From: Undibacterium hunanense
GTDB taxonomy: Bacteria > Pseudomonadota > Gammaproteobacteria > Burkholderiales > Burkholderiaceae_D
Direction of reading: 5' to 3'
DNA: 64,000 bases
Assembly: GCF_014284335.1 (NCBI RefSeq)
Contig: NZ_JACOGF010000014.1
Span: 1 to 64,000, forward strand
The number at the start of each line of letters is the position of its first letter. The first letter of the stretch is position 1. Below the pieces are notes generated by a model. That model saw only the letters and a program-made list of their open reading frames with translations, had not been told where the DNA came from and made no database searches. Of this stretch, positions 7,822 through 16,566 are shown piece by piece. Made by a program: the position numbers and the translations under genes.

Positions 7822-10257
7822 ATGAGTAAGATGCTTAAGATGCATAAGGCAGTGTTGCTTGCCCTGTATGGTGCAAGTGCCGCAGCGGTTTTTATACCGG
7901 GCATGGCAACAGCACAAACCACGACTGCTCCCGCAGCGACGCCCGCAACATCAGTAACACCAGTAACTGAGCCTGGCATGCAGACGGCAACCATCATCGG
8001 TTCGCGTCGTGTCAATTCCAGTGCGACCGAAACACCTTTGCCTATCGATTTTATTTCCATTTCCAAATCGGCCGAGCAGGGCGGGCAATTTGACCTGGCG
8101 CAGACACTGGCAAATATTTCCCCTTCATTCAATTCCACGCGCCAGACCGGTGCCGATGGCGCCGACCTGGTTGATTCTGCCGCCTTGCGTGGCCTGGGCT
8201 CTGACCAGACGCTGGTGCTGGTGAATGGCAAGCGCCGTCATACGGTCGCGCTGGTGAATCTGTTTGGTGCCCGCAATCGCGGCAATACCGGCACCGACCT
8301 GAATGCCATCCCGGTGATGGCGATCAGCAATGTCCAGGTCTTGCGTGACGGTGCTGCTGCCCAATATGGTTCCGATGCGATTGCCGGTGTCATGGATATC
8401 ACCCTCAAGAAAAGCCTGGGTTGCGAAGCCAGTTTTGGTTACAGCCAGTATTCTGCCGGTGACGGTAAAAACTATCTGCCATCCGCGTATTGCGGCATCG
8501 CCCTGGGTGAAAAAGGTGTGTTGGGCATTACGGTTGAATATACCGACCGTGGCCGTTCCAACCGGGCCGATCCGGGTAATCCGCGTACCATTGGTGACAC
8601 CAAGATGACCGGTCCTACCGTCTACCTGAACGGTGAAGTGCCTAACGGCGGCAGTGACAAACTGTATTTCACCTTGGGTACGCAACAGCGCAAGGCGTCT
8701 TCTGCCGCCTTTGCTCGCGGTGGCATAGGTTCTGACGATATTCCTTCGCGCAATTCTGCCGCCATGTATCCAAATGGTTTTGTGCCTTACATCAATGGCG
8801 ACATCAATGATATCTACGGCACCATAGGTTATAAATGGGATATCGGCGAATGGCGGGCTGACCTGTCGCAGACCTATGGTTTCAATGAACTCAAGTACAC
8901 CACCAGCAATACCCTGAATGCTTCCATTGCCAACAAGGATCTGCTGGCTGGCGGCAAGGGTATCAGCCCGAATCGTTTTGATGCCGGTGGTTTCTCGTTT
9001 TCACAAGCGACCACCAACCTCGATTTCAGCCGTTTCTTTGATGGTTTCATGAACGGCGTCAACGTCGCTTTTGGTGCCGAATACCGTCGTGAAAATTACA
9101 AGATTTTTGCAGGTGAACCAGGCTCATACAATGACGTTGATGGCGTAGGGTTTGGCGGCAATGCCGGTAGCCAGGGCTTCCCCGGCTTCCAGCCTGGTGA
9201 CCGTACCGACAAGAACAGGAACAGCGTTGCTGCCTATGTCGATGTGGAAACCGATGTGACCAAGCGCTTTAAAGTGCAGACCGCCATGCGTGGTGAGCGT
9301 TATAGCGATTTCGGTTCCACCCTGACCGGTAAACTGGCGGCCAGTTACAAGGTATCTGACGAAATGCTGGTGCGCGGTTCCGTAAGTACCGGTTTCCGTG
9401 CGCCGTCCTTGCAGCAAGTGTATTTCTCATCCACCTTCACCGACTTCATTAGCGGCAAGCCCATGGACGTAGTACTGGCACCAAACGGTGGTGCAATCGC
9501 CAATGCTGCCGGCATACCTAAACTGAAGGATGAAACCTCCAAGAACTACACCTTTGGTCTGACCTACAAGCCGACCAATGCCTTCTCGATGACAGCGGAT
9601 CTGTATCGTATCGATATCGCCGACCGTATCGTGTTGTCAGGCCGTTTTGATGCCGATAACTATCCGGCACTGGGGGCAGCGTTGTCCGCTCTGGGTGTGG
9701 GTCAGGCACAGTTCTTCGTGAATTCGGTCAATACCAAGACGCAGGGCCTGGATCTGACGGCATCGCATAAAACCAGTCTGGGCAGCGGTAAACTGTCTAC
9801 CTATCTGGGCTTTAATTACAGCAAGACAGAAGTCACCAAGGTACAGGCGCCGCCATCCCTGCGTGGCTATGAAGATGTTCTGCTGTCCGAACGTGAACGT
9901 CTGTTCATCGAACAGGGCGGCCCTAGGATGAAAGCCACACTGACCTTCAATTATGACCAGGGTTCATGGGCAAGCGAGTTCAAAATCATCCATTACGGTT
10001 CACAAACCCTGGGCACCTTCTCGGGCACGGCTGCGGGTGTACCAAATGCCTATTACGAACCCAAAACCTCAGCAGATGTGGCTTTGACCTATGCCTTCAA
10101 TGACACCACCAAGCTGACTGTCGGTGGCAATAATGTGTTCAACGTCAAACCTACACGTCAGGACCCGAACGAAACCGATAATGGTTTTTACTATGACAGC
10201 GTGCAGTTTGGCCTGGGTGGTGCGTCATACTTCATCAAACTGTGGAAGAAGTTTTAA
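7822..10257 (+). CDS. TonB-dependent outer membrane receptor
   Basis: The 811-residue precursor starts with a signal peptide (residues 1-31, ending MATAQ), a Thr/Pro-rich stretch, then a plug domain with LRGLGSDQTLVLVNGKRR and VLRDGAAAQYGSDAIAGVM. A long beta-barrel follows, ending in the aromatic residue of FIKLWKKF. ATG 7822 follows GGAGAAG; a TTG 15 bases upstream is less likely. Ligand is unknown. The plug resembles receptors of the broad catecholate/other-substrate group. It stands alone, with a strong terminator after it, near a BtuF-like gene that might share a substrate (inference). Confidence 0.9.
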   Translation: MSKMLKMHKAVLLALYGASAAAVFIPGMATAQTTTAPAATPATSVTPVTEPGMQTATIIGSRRVNSSATETPLPIDFISISKSAEQGGQFDLAQTLANISPSFNSTRQTGADGADLVDSAALRGLGSDQTLVLVNGKRRHTVALVNLFGARNRGNTGTDLNAIPVMAISNVQVLRDGAAAQYGSDAIAGVMDITLKKSLGCEASFGYSQYSAGDGKNYLPSAYCGIALGEKGVLGITVEYTDRGRSNRADPGNPRTIGDTKMTGPTVYLNGEVPNGGSDKLYFTLGTQQRKASSAAFARGGIGSDDIPSRNSAAMYPNGFVPYINGDINDIYGTIGYKWDIGEWRADLSQTYGFNELKYTTSNTLNASIANKDLLAGGKGISPNRFDAGGFSFSQATTNLDFSRFFDGFMNGVNVAFGAEYRRENYKIFAGEPGSYNDVDGVGFGGNAGSQGFPGFQPGDRTDKNRNSVAAYVDVETDVTKRFKVQTAMRGERYSDFGSTLTGKLAASYKVSDEMLVRGSVSTGFRAPSLQQVYFSSTFTDFISGKPMDVVLAPNGGAIANAAGIPKLKDETSKNYTFGLTYKPTNAFSMTADLYRIDIADRIVLSGRFDADNYPALGAALSALGVGQAQFFVNSVNTKTQGLDLTASHKTSLGSGKLSTYLGFNYSKTEVTKVQAPPSLRGYEDVLLSERERLFIEQGGPRMKATLTFNYDQGSWASEFKIIHYGSQTLGTFSGTAAGVPNAYYEPKTSADVALTYAFNDTTKLTVGGNNVFNVKPTRQDPNETDNGFYYDSVQFGLGGASYFIKLWKKF

Positions 10258-10321
10258 TCTGTAAAACTTAATCTTTAAAACTTAATCTGTACCGCAAGAG
10301 CCCTGGCTCCTGCATTCTGAG

Positions 10322-10354
10322 AATCGGCCTGGATGTGCATCAGGCCGATTTTTT
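10322..10354 (+). terminator. Intrinsic terminator of the TonB receptor gene
   Basis: A perfect 10-bp stem, AATCGGCCTG with CAGGCCGATT, loop of nine bases, followed by six T residues. Confidence 0.9.
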
Positions 10355-10525
10355 CTATTAATAATTCCTAAAAATGGAATAATAAATTTACAAATACGGA
10401 TATTCTTTTATTTTGTGGAATAAGGCAAAGTTACGTCATTCGCGGTGCTGACAGATACTGACTGATGCTGACAGGCGCATATAAGAAACGCGAATCCCTT
10501 AAACCCGATTTGAATGGAATCTCAC

Positions 10526-11065
10526 ATGTCCCGTCTTGCCATCCCTGCCGTAGAACAATCCCCTGCCACTTCCCAGCCTTTACTCGCTGCCGTCAACCAG
10601 CAACTGGGCATGGTGCCTAACCTGATGAAGCTGGTGGGCAATAGCCCGGCTGCCCTTGAAGGCTATCTGTCACTCAGTGGTGCACTGGCCAAAGGCAGCC
10701 TGAGCGCACAACTGCGTGAACGTATCGCCCTGACTATTGCTGAATACAATGGCTGCGATTATTGCCTGGCAGCCCACGCTTATCTGGGTAAAAATCTGGC
10801 AAAACTCAGTGATGCAGAGATTGACGCGGCACGCGATGCGCATGCAACAGATGCTAAAACCCATGCAGCCCTGCAATTTGCGCTTCAAGTCGCACAACAG
10901 CGTGGCCGTGTCAGTGACGCAGAGCTGGGCTATTTGCGTGCTGCCGGGTTTGATGACGCCGCAGTTATAGAAATCGTCTTGAATGTGGCCGTGAATGTGT
11001 TGACCAACTACGTCAATAACGTGGCCCATACGGACGTGGATTTCCCGAAAGTGAATCCGCGTTAA
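10526..11065 (+). CDS. AhpD/carboxymuconolactone decarboxylase-like protein
   Basis: The 179-residue protein carries the AhpD-type redox signature: a CxxC (CDYC) followed by AAHAYLGK, in an all-helical fold. This is the pattern of peroxidase-related CMD-family proteins, which use the two cysteines and a histidine for peroxide or disulfide chemistry. The start at 10526 (MSRLAIPAVEQ) is chosen; an in-frame ATG at 10514 adds four residues and cannot be excluded. It is cytoplasmic, has no operon partner, and converges on the EamA exporter gene one base away. Confidence 0.85.
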   Translation: MSRLAIPAVEQSPATSQPLLAAVNQQLGMVPNLMKLVGNSPAALEGYLSLSGALAKGSLSAQLRERIALTIAEYNGCDYCLAAHAYLGKNLAKLSDAEIDAARDAHATDAKTHAALQFALQVAQQRGRVSDAELGYLRAAGFDDAAVIEIVLNVAVNVLTNYVNNVAHTDVDFPKVNPR

Positions 11066-11066
11066 T

Positions 11067-11960
11067 TCAGGTCTTGTTGGTCAGCGTCACCCCGGCGATG
11101 ACCAGCAAGCCGCCTATGATCATGGATGTCAGTATGGGCTCACCCAGGATCAGTGCGCCCAGGCTGATGCCAAATACCGGCACCAGATTATTGAAGACCG
11201 CAGTACGGGCCGGCCCTATGCTTTTGACGCCTTCGTAATACCAGACAAAGCCGATGACTGTACCAAAGGCTCCCAGATAGACCAACGCGGCGATGATCTG
11301 CAGGCTCATGTGAGCGGGCTCAAAACGAGGTATTTCCAGTGCTGCACCTATGCCCAGCAACAGCAGGCCCCAGAGTGACGCATAGGTCGTGGCAGCAATC
11401 GGTGACAATCCTTTCAGCGCATGCCTGCCTATGATGGTGTAGGCCGCCCAGCCGCAAATCGCAGCCAGCATGAACAGCTCGCCCTTGCCGACCGATTGCG
11501 ATAAATCATGCACGGCCCCCAGCAAATCACCACGGGTGATGACGACCGCCGCACCGGCAAAGGCAATCAGAATGCCCAGCCAGCGTATCTTGCTCAGTCG
11601 TTCTCCAAACAACATGGCCAGCGCCAGCGCGGTGACGATAGGATTCAGCGCCACAAACAGCGCCGTACGGCCAGCGGGCATGCGCTCCAGTGCGGCAAAA
11701 AAACACAGGTTATACAAAAAGATGCCGGTTGCCCCAAGAGAAAATGTCGCGTGCATCTGTTGCCGCGTCAGTTTAGGCAAGCCACCTTCGAGTCGCCATG
11801 CCAGCAGCAATAAAAGAATGCTGGCCACGGAAAAGCGGATAAACGCCGCAATCATATGCGGGATTTCCTTGGCGACCAGACGCCCGGCAATGAAAGTGCC
11901 GCCCCAGAACAGAGCGACACAGACAAGTTTCAGGTAAGTGATAACAGGAGTTTTGTTCAC
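11067..11960 (-). CDS. EamA/DMT-family membrane exporter
   Basis: The 297-residue protein has about ten transmembrane helices in two EamA repeats. The first repeat includes LVCVALFWGGTFIAGRLV and ends near residue 137. The second begins at LFMLAAICGWAAYTIIGRHAL. This is the drug/metabolite transporter superfamily, whose members export amino acids, nucleotides or drugs. The substrate is not predictable here. The gene is on the minus strand, convergent with the AhpD-like gene. Confidence 0.9.
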   Translation of the reverse strand: MNKTPVITYLKLVCVALFWGGTFIAGRLVAKEIPHMIAAFIRFSVASILLLLLAWRLEGGLPKLTRQQMHATFSLGATGIFLYNLCFFAALERMPAGRTALFVALNPIVTALALAMLFGERLSKIRWLGILIAFAGAAVVITRGDLLGAVHDLSQSVGKGELFMLAAICGWAAYTIIGRHALKGLSPIAATTYASLWGLLLLGIGAALEIPRFEPAHMSLQIIAALVYLGAFGTVIGFVWYYEGVKSIGPARTAVFNNLVPVFGISLGALILGEPILTSMIIGGLLVIAGVTLTNKT

Positions 11961-12026
11961 GGTGGTGTAGGCTATGCAAAAGCTTGTTAGCCTACACCAA
12001 AACCATGAATCAAGTCTTTCGTAACG

Positions 12027-13907
12027 CTAGTGAATCTCCAATAGCAAAACACTACGCGCAGGTACGTTCAATGTGGGCGCAAGTGCAAAATCCTGCCCTG
12101 TGAACACGTCTTTTCCGGTGGCCCTGGTGGGCAGGATTTCGTCAAAGCGCTGCGTTTTAAGTTCTGTAGCAACAGTATTCTTGTTCATCACCACCATGAA
12201 CTTGTGTTGCTGGTCGTAGCGGAAATACACATAGATACCATTCTGCGGTGCAAAATGCATGAGCTTACCGCTGTGGATGGCAGTCTGGGTCTTGCGCCAG
12301 TTCAGCAGTTTTTTGATAAAGGCCTGTGCTTCCAGTTGTCTGGGGTTAAGCCCTGCACCGGTGAAGGCATTCACCGTATCGCCCGCCCAGCCACCGGGAA
12401 AGTCTTTCCTGAAAGCGCCATCATCCCGGTGTTTGGTACTGGTCATCAGGATTTCCGTGCCATAGTAAAACTGCGGGGTGCGCGGCATGGTGGCGACGTA
12501 GGTGACGGCCATCCTGAACAAATCCAGGTCTTCATCCAGGGCGCTGTACAGGCGGCTGACATCATGATTGCCTTCAAACAGCACCATTGCCGATGGTTGT
12601 GGATACAACTGATCATTGACCAGGCTTTCATACAGAGTGGCAAAGCCGGAATGCAGGTTTTCTGGCGCAACCAGTGCTTTGCGCAGGGTATCGTGCAAAG
12701 GGTAATCCATCATGCTTGGCATGTGGGATACATAGCCATTCGCATTCTTGTGCCCGCGCAGCCAGTGGGCGACCAGATTCGGATTGTCTGACCATTCTTC
12801 ACCGACCAGCGTCAGATGCGGATATTCCTGCATGATGCGGCGCGACCACTGTGTCAGAAATGCGGGGTCGGAATAGCCGTAAGTGTCAGCGCGTATCCCT
12901 GCCAGCCCGGCATACTCTATCCACCAGATAGTATTTTGTATCTGGTAGTTGGCTACCAGGGGATTGTTCTGGTTCATGTCCGGCATATGTACTTCAAACC
13001 AGCCCTGGGTGTAATTCTTTTTATCGATGGCGGAGGCATACGGGTCACTGACCGTGGTGCGTGCATGGTAGGTGGGTACAAATTCACTGTCATGGCTGAG
13101 CCAGTCTTTGCTGGGCAAGTCTTTCATCCACCAGTGGCCATCGCCGATATGGTTGAGCACGATATCCTGTATCACGCCTATGCCCTGCTTTTTGGCCTCG
13201 GCTACCAGTTGCCGGTATTCTTCGTTATTGCCCAGGCGCGCATCGACCTTGTAATAGTCGCTGGTCGCATAGCCATGGTAAGAATAGCTTTGTTGATTGT
13301 TTTCCACGACCGGCGTCGGCCATAACATGGTGTAGCCCATGCTGGCAATGTAGTCCAGATGGTCACGTATGCCTTTCAGATCGCCCCCATGCCGACTGGC
13401 ACTGGCATCCGCACGGTCGAGCTTGTCGGTAAAGCCGGGCAGGCTGTCATTGCCGGTATCGCCATTGGCAAAACGGTCTGGCATGATATTGAGGATGACA
13501 TCTGCCGGACCAAAGCCAGGTCTTTGCGCCGAATTTTTTTCACGCGCTTTCAATTCATAGGGGATGACAATTTCTTTATTACCCTGACGCAGGATGATGT
13601 TGAATTTGCCTGCCCTGGCAACGGGTGAAATCTGCAGATTGAGAAACAGGTAATTCGGATTGCTGACTTTGCTGGTGCCATCAAGTTTGACACCTGGATA
13701 ATTGATGGATGGCGTATAGCCCGCAATCTGCGGGCCATGCAGCATCAGTTGCAACTGCGGGTTTTTCATACCTGCCCACCAGAAGCCGGGTTCCACGTGG
13801 TCCAGGCTATTGGGTTGTGCTAATGCGGGTGTCGTGATCAGTCCGGCCAGCATTGGTATCAGCACCATTTTCGCCATCAACCGGATAGGCAGGTCAGGGA
13901 ATTGCAT
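12027..13907 (-). CDS. Exported GH13 alpha-amylase/cyclomaltodextrinase-like enzyme
   Basis: The 626-residue precursor has a signal peptide (about 1-30, ending PALAQ), an N-terminal beta-sandwich like that of cyclomaltodextrinases (about 35-125), and a GH13 barrel. Catalytic residues are visible: the nucleophile Asp in GIRADTYGY (about 340), the general acid Glu in LVGEEWSDN (about 369) and the third Asp in FEGNHDVSR (about 447). A C-terminal beta domain ends near LLLEIH. It likely cleaves maltodextrins or cyclodextrins in the periplasm or outside. No transporter is adjacent. A palindromic operator-like site lies 24 bases upstream. Confidence 0.92.
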   Translation of the reverse strand: MQFPDLPIRLMAKMVLIPMLAGLITTPALAQPNSLDHVEPGFWWAGMKNPQLQLMLHGPQIAGYTPSINYPGVKLDGTSKVSNPNYLFLNLQISPVARAGKFNIILRQGNKEIVIPYELKAREKNSAQRPGFGPADVILNIMPDRFANGDTGNDSLPGFTDKLDRADASASRHGGDLKGIRDHLDYIASMGYTMLWPTPVVENNQQSYSYHGYATSDYYKVDARLGNNEEYRQLVAEAKKQGIGVIQDIVLNHIGDGHWWMKDLPSKDWLSHDSEFVPTYHARTTVSDPYASAIDKKNYTQGWFEVHMPDMNQNNPLVANYQIQNTIWWIEYAGLAGIRADTYGYSDPAFLTQWSRRIMQEYPHLTLVGEEWSDNPNLVAHWLRGHKNANGYVSHMPSMMDYPLHDTLRKALVAPENLHSGFATLYESLVNDQLYPQPSAMVLFEGNHDVSRLYSALDEDLDLFRMAVTYVATMPRTPQFYYGTEILMTSTKHRDDGAFRKDFPGGWAGDTVNAFTGAGLNPRQLEAQAFIKKLLNWRKTQTAIHSGKLMHFAPQNGIYVYFRYDQQHKFMVVMNKNTVATELKTQRFDEILPTRATGKDVFTGQDFALAPTLNVPARSVLLLEIH

Positions 13908-14214
13908 AGGGTCGCCTTCTTTTTATTTTTTGTAATTAAACTACATTTGTAATTAATTATAGGATTTAAATCATTATCTAAGGGTATTTTTTATATTTTA
14001 TGTGTATCAAAGATACATGATCGAGGGTGTTGTTTATGCCAGTCGCGACGTTAGCCTTGATTCCAACCGTGTTTTAAAGCTGGAAATGAGGGGAAGATCT
14101 GCCTCTTTTATACGCATCCTGCGGCAGTTTTCTTTGTTATTTTTAGACTCGTGGCAATTGGAAGAGAAAAGCAGCGAAACCGCTGCGCTCAGACTGGAAT
14201 CCCAAGGGGGGTAT
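13908..14214. other. AT-rich divergent intergenic region
   Basis: This 307-base gap separates the amylase and the Ala/Thr-rich gene. The first hundred bases are very AT-rich and should carry the minus-strand promoter. They include an 11-base direct repeat, TTTGTAATTAA (13929-13939 and 13947-13957). The rest is an open frame continuous with the plus-strand gene but without a ribosome binding site. Confidence 0.55.
13931..13945. promoter_or_regulatory. Operator-like palindrome upstream of the GH13 gene
   Basis: TGTAATTAAACTACA matches its own reverse complement at 12 of 15 positions. It lies 24-38 bases upstream of the amylase start codon. The size and symmetry fit a LacI-family carbohydrate regulator; no such regulator is in the window. 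Confidence 0.4.
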
Positions 14215-15141
14215 ATGAATGATATTACGAGTTTAAAAGCGTTTTTCGGTGATGTGCAGGAACTGCAAAGCAAGCTGAAAACCAGGATGACCGATGTAGA
14301 AAGCACTGCCGACAAATTCAAGGCGGCTTTTCAGGCTGCTGCCAAACCGGGGACCAAAGACACGATCGTAGCGGCACTGAAAGATGCAGTGTCTGGCGAC
14401 AGTAGTAATAACAGCAACAACGGCACCAGCAGCGCTGCTTCTGATCTGGCAGGCCAGATACAGGCAACACTGGCGGCCTTGCAGCAGCAATTGCAAAACA
14501 AGATCACCCCGGCACCAACGCCAGCCGCTTCGGCGACCAGTGATGCGGTCAGCAGTGTGGCTGCAAGCACTGCCACGGCTGCCACCGCCACTACCGCCGC
14601 TGCTGCGACCACTACAAGCACTACAAACACGACCAACGCTGCAAACGCTACTACGGCGGCAACTGCGGTAGCTGCTGCGACCAGTGCGGCATCTGAGTCT
14701 GCCACTGCAACGGCAGCAACGCCGCCCGCGCCGGCACCAGCCATCGCCGCCGTCAATACCACGCATACGCCATACCGTGTCTACGATCCGACTAATCCTT
14801 CCGCTTTTGTGGAACCGACCAACCCAGGTGGCGGCCCCAACCTGCTGGCATCTGACCTGGTATTCAATCCCGACCCGCGACCTGATTCACCCTTGTCGGT
14901 CGCCTTGCCTACCGCAGCCTATGGTTCGGCAGAATGGAAAGATCAGATCCAGACCTATAAGGCTACCTATGAAAAACTGGGTGCCGACAATGCTGCCTGG
15001 AACCAGAAAAATATGGAATTGCGCAAGCAAACTTTGCTGGCTTCGCCTTACGCAGCCTTCGCCGGCTATCAGGGACAGAACGCCGCTGCTGCGGCTGATC
15101 CATACACTCTGGCGTCTGCTGCCAGCAGAGCTGCCATCTGA
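14215..15141 (+). CDS. Ala/Thr-rich low-complexity protein, function unknown
   Basis: I do not recognise this 308-residue protein. Residues 1-60 are predicted helical (MNDITSLKAFFGDVQELQSK). Residues 61-76 are Ser/Asn-rich. Residues 101-180 are almost entirely Ala, Thr, Ser and Pro. The C-terminal part has an Asn/Pro-rich segment (YRVYDPTNP, about 187-225), a helical block with WKDQIQTYKATYEKLGAD, and an Ala-rich end. There is no signal peptide or membrane helix. ATG 14215 is chosen because AAGGGGGG lies just upstream; the frame stays open 213 bases further without such support. No functional neighbour. Confidence 0.75.
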   Translation: MNDITSLKAFFGDVQELQSKLKTRMTDVESTADKFKAAFQAAAKPGTKDTIVAALKDAVSGDSSNNSNNGTSSAASDLAGQIQATLAALQQQLQNKITPAPTPAASATSDAVSSVAASTATAATATTAAAATTTSTTNTTNAANATTAATAVAAATSAASESATATAATPPAPAPAIAAVNTTHTPYRVYDPTNPSAFVEPTNPGGGPNLLASDLVFNPDPRPDSPLSVALPTAAYGSAEWKDQIQTYKATYEKLGADNAAWNQKNMELRKQTLLASPYAAFAGYQGQNAAAAADPYTLASAASRAAI

Positions 15142-15610
15142 TCTGCTATCTGATTTCATGGTATCGGGTTTGCCTGCGCTGATGTCGGCGCAGGCATCAA
15201 GCATGGTCCGGCGTGATTCAGCCGGACAGCTTCACCTGCCTGTCAGACACCAGGTTTTTTGCCTGCCGCAATAAGCGTGTCTGCGCATATTTCCTGTTTC
15301 CATACTTCCTCGTTTTCCCTCCTTCTAACGATTCCAGCGATTCATGTCTTGCTGGCCGTGGATAAAATTCCGAGTATCCGTCCAGGCTATGACGCAAAGA
15401 GTTTGCTATCTGGTTTGCCGTACACTATTGCGCTAGTGCCCGCTATGAGGATTTGAAATCATTTCATTTATTTTCAGCGGTATGGAATAAAACGGCGCTG
15501 CCTGACGTTTATCCCTTTGTAAGATCGTGAACAGGTTTTAAGCCGCATTAGTCTGTATGGCTTGTGCAAGGTCTTGCATCGACTTTATCTATACAACCAG
15601 GAGTTCCTTG
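15142..15610. other. Intergenic region with hairpins and possible ECF promoter
   Basis: No supported gene is present in these 469 bases. Two perfect hairpins without T-runs follow the Ala/Thr-rich gene: GCCTGCGC with GCGCAGGC (about 15171-15195) and GTCCGGC with GCCGGAC (about 15206-15228). A 65-codon frame at 15259-15456 has no ribosome binding site or recognisable content. The downstream end should carry the promoter of the secreted-repeat/sigma operon. Confidence 0.5.
15527..15554 (+). promoter_or_regulatory. Possible ECF-sigma promoter
   Basis: GTGAAC and GTCT are separated by 18 bases, about 57 bases upstream of the secreted-repeat gene. This loosely fits the GAAC/GTC pattern of many ECF promoters. 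Autoregulation by the downstream sigma factor would be typical. The match is weak. Confidence 0.28.
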
Positions 15611-15991
15611 ATGAAAATTCGCCAAATTTGCCTTAGTCTGTCTTGTGCCGCCATGCTGCTGGGTGGTTATTCCGTGGCCCAGGCCCAATCCATGCCCAAA
15701 GCCGCCGATGGTGTGCTGGTCAGCGCCAGTGGCATGACACTGTATAGTTTTGACAAAGATGTTGCAGGCAGCGGCAAAAGTGCCTGCAATGGCCCTTGCG
15801 CAACCAACTGGCCGCCGGTTCCGGCACCAGCCCAGCTGCCAGCCGGCAAGTATTCTGTAGTGACGCGTGACGATGGCAGCAGCCAACTGGCGTATGACGG
15901 CAAGCCTTTGTATCTGTATGCGGCTGACAAGCAGGCTGGTGAGCGCAATGGCGATAATTTCAAAAATGTCTGGCACATCGTCAAACCATAA
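15611..15991 (+). CDS. Secreted-repeat (COG4315-like) exported protein
   Basis: The 126-residue precursor has a signal peptide ending SVAQAQ (about residue 25) and two copies of the secreted-repeat unit. The first is ADGVLVSASGMTLYSFDKD with CNGPCATNWPPV. The second is LAYDGKPLYLYAADK followed by GDNFKNVWHIVKP. This family (predicted lipoprotein/secreted repeat) is often found next to an ECF sigma/anti-sigma pair, as here. Its molecular role is unknown. ATG 15611 follows GGAG by seven bases; the upstream TTG-started extension is rejected because it would hide the signal peptide. Confidence 0.88.
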   Translation: MKIRQICLSLSCAAMLLGGYSVAQAQSMPKAADGVLVSASGMTLYSFDKDVAGSGKSACNGPCATNWPPVPAPAQLPAGKYSVVTRDDGSSQLAYDGKPLYLYAADKQAGERNGDNFKNVWHIVKP

Positions 15992-16037
15992 TTGATGCCC
16001 ATGTTGATGACGGTCATGAACCGCAGCGCCCCTGCCT

Positions 16038-16553
16038 ATGCTCGATAAACAGTCCAGCCATACGCAATTGCTGGCCTGTATCCCTCGCCTGCGTCGCTAT
16101 GCGCGGGCGCTGGTCGGGGACAGGGCGGGTGCCGACGACCTGGTGCAGGACACCATGGAGCGCGGCTGGAGCCGCTTGGCCGGATTTTTACCCGGCAGCG
16201 ATATGCGCGCCTGGCTGTTCAGCATCATGCACAATTTACGGATTGACCACTTGCGCAGACCGGTGCTGCCTACCGAAGCCTTCGAAGACGAAGCGCGGTT
16301 GCCGCCGGTACCGGCAGAGCAGAGCCAGGGTCTGGAATTGCGTGATCTACAGGCGGCACTGATGCAATTGCCCCTGGAGCAGCGCGAAGTCTTGCTGCTG
16401 GTGGCGCTGGAAGAAATGCCCTATGAAGCCGTGGCGCAGGCCCTGAATATACCCGTGGGGACGGTAATGTCGCGTCTGTCACGCGGGCGTGAGAAGTTGC
16501 GTGCCATCATGGAAGGCCGGTCACAGCCAACTGTGCTGAAGGTCGTCAAATGA
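16038..16553 (+). CDS. ECF-type RNA polymerase sigma factor
   Basis: The 171-residue protein has sigma region 2 (RYARALVGDRAGADDLVQDTMERGW through MRAWLFSIMHNLRIDHLRR, residues 19-75) and region 4 (ALMQLPLEQREVLLLVALEEM with the helix-turn-helix AQALNIPVGTVMSRLSRGREKLR, residues 105-155). It lacks regions 1 and 3, as ECF factors do. It lies 46 bases after the secreted-repeat gene and 13 bases before the anti-sigma gene, so the three form an operon. It probably transcribes its own operon; the inducing signal is unknown. Confidence 0.93.
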   Translation: MLDKQSSHTQLLACIPRLRRYARALVGDRAGADDLVQDTMERGWSRLAGFLPGSDMRAWLFSIMHNLRIDHLRRPVLPTEAFEDEARLPPVPAEQSQGLELRDLQAALMQLPLEQREVLLLVALEEMPYEAVAQALNIPVGTVMSRLSRGREKLRAIMEGRSQPTVLKVVK

Positions 16554-16566
16554 AGAAAGTACCAGC

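Noticed and set aside
14002-14214. Upstream extension of the Ala/Thr-rich gene
   Set aside because: The strong AAGGGGGG site just before 14215 marks the start, and the extension lies in AT-rich promoter DNA.
15259-15456. 65-codon frame before the secreted-repeat gene
   Set aside because: No ribosome binding site and no protein-like features; it overlaps a probable regulatory region.
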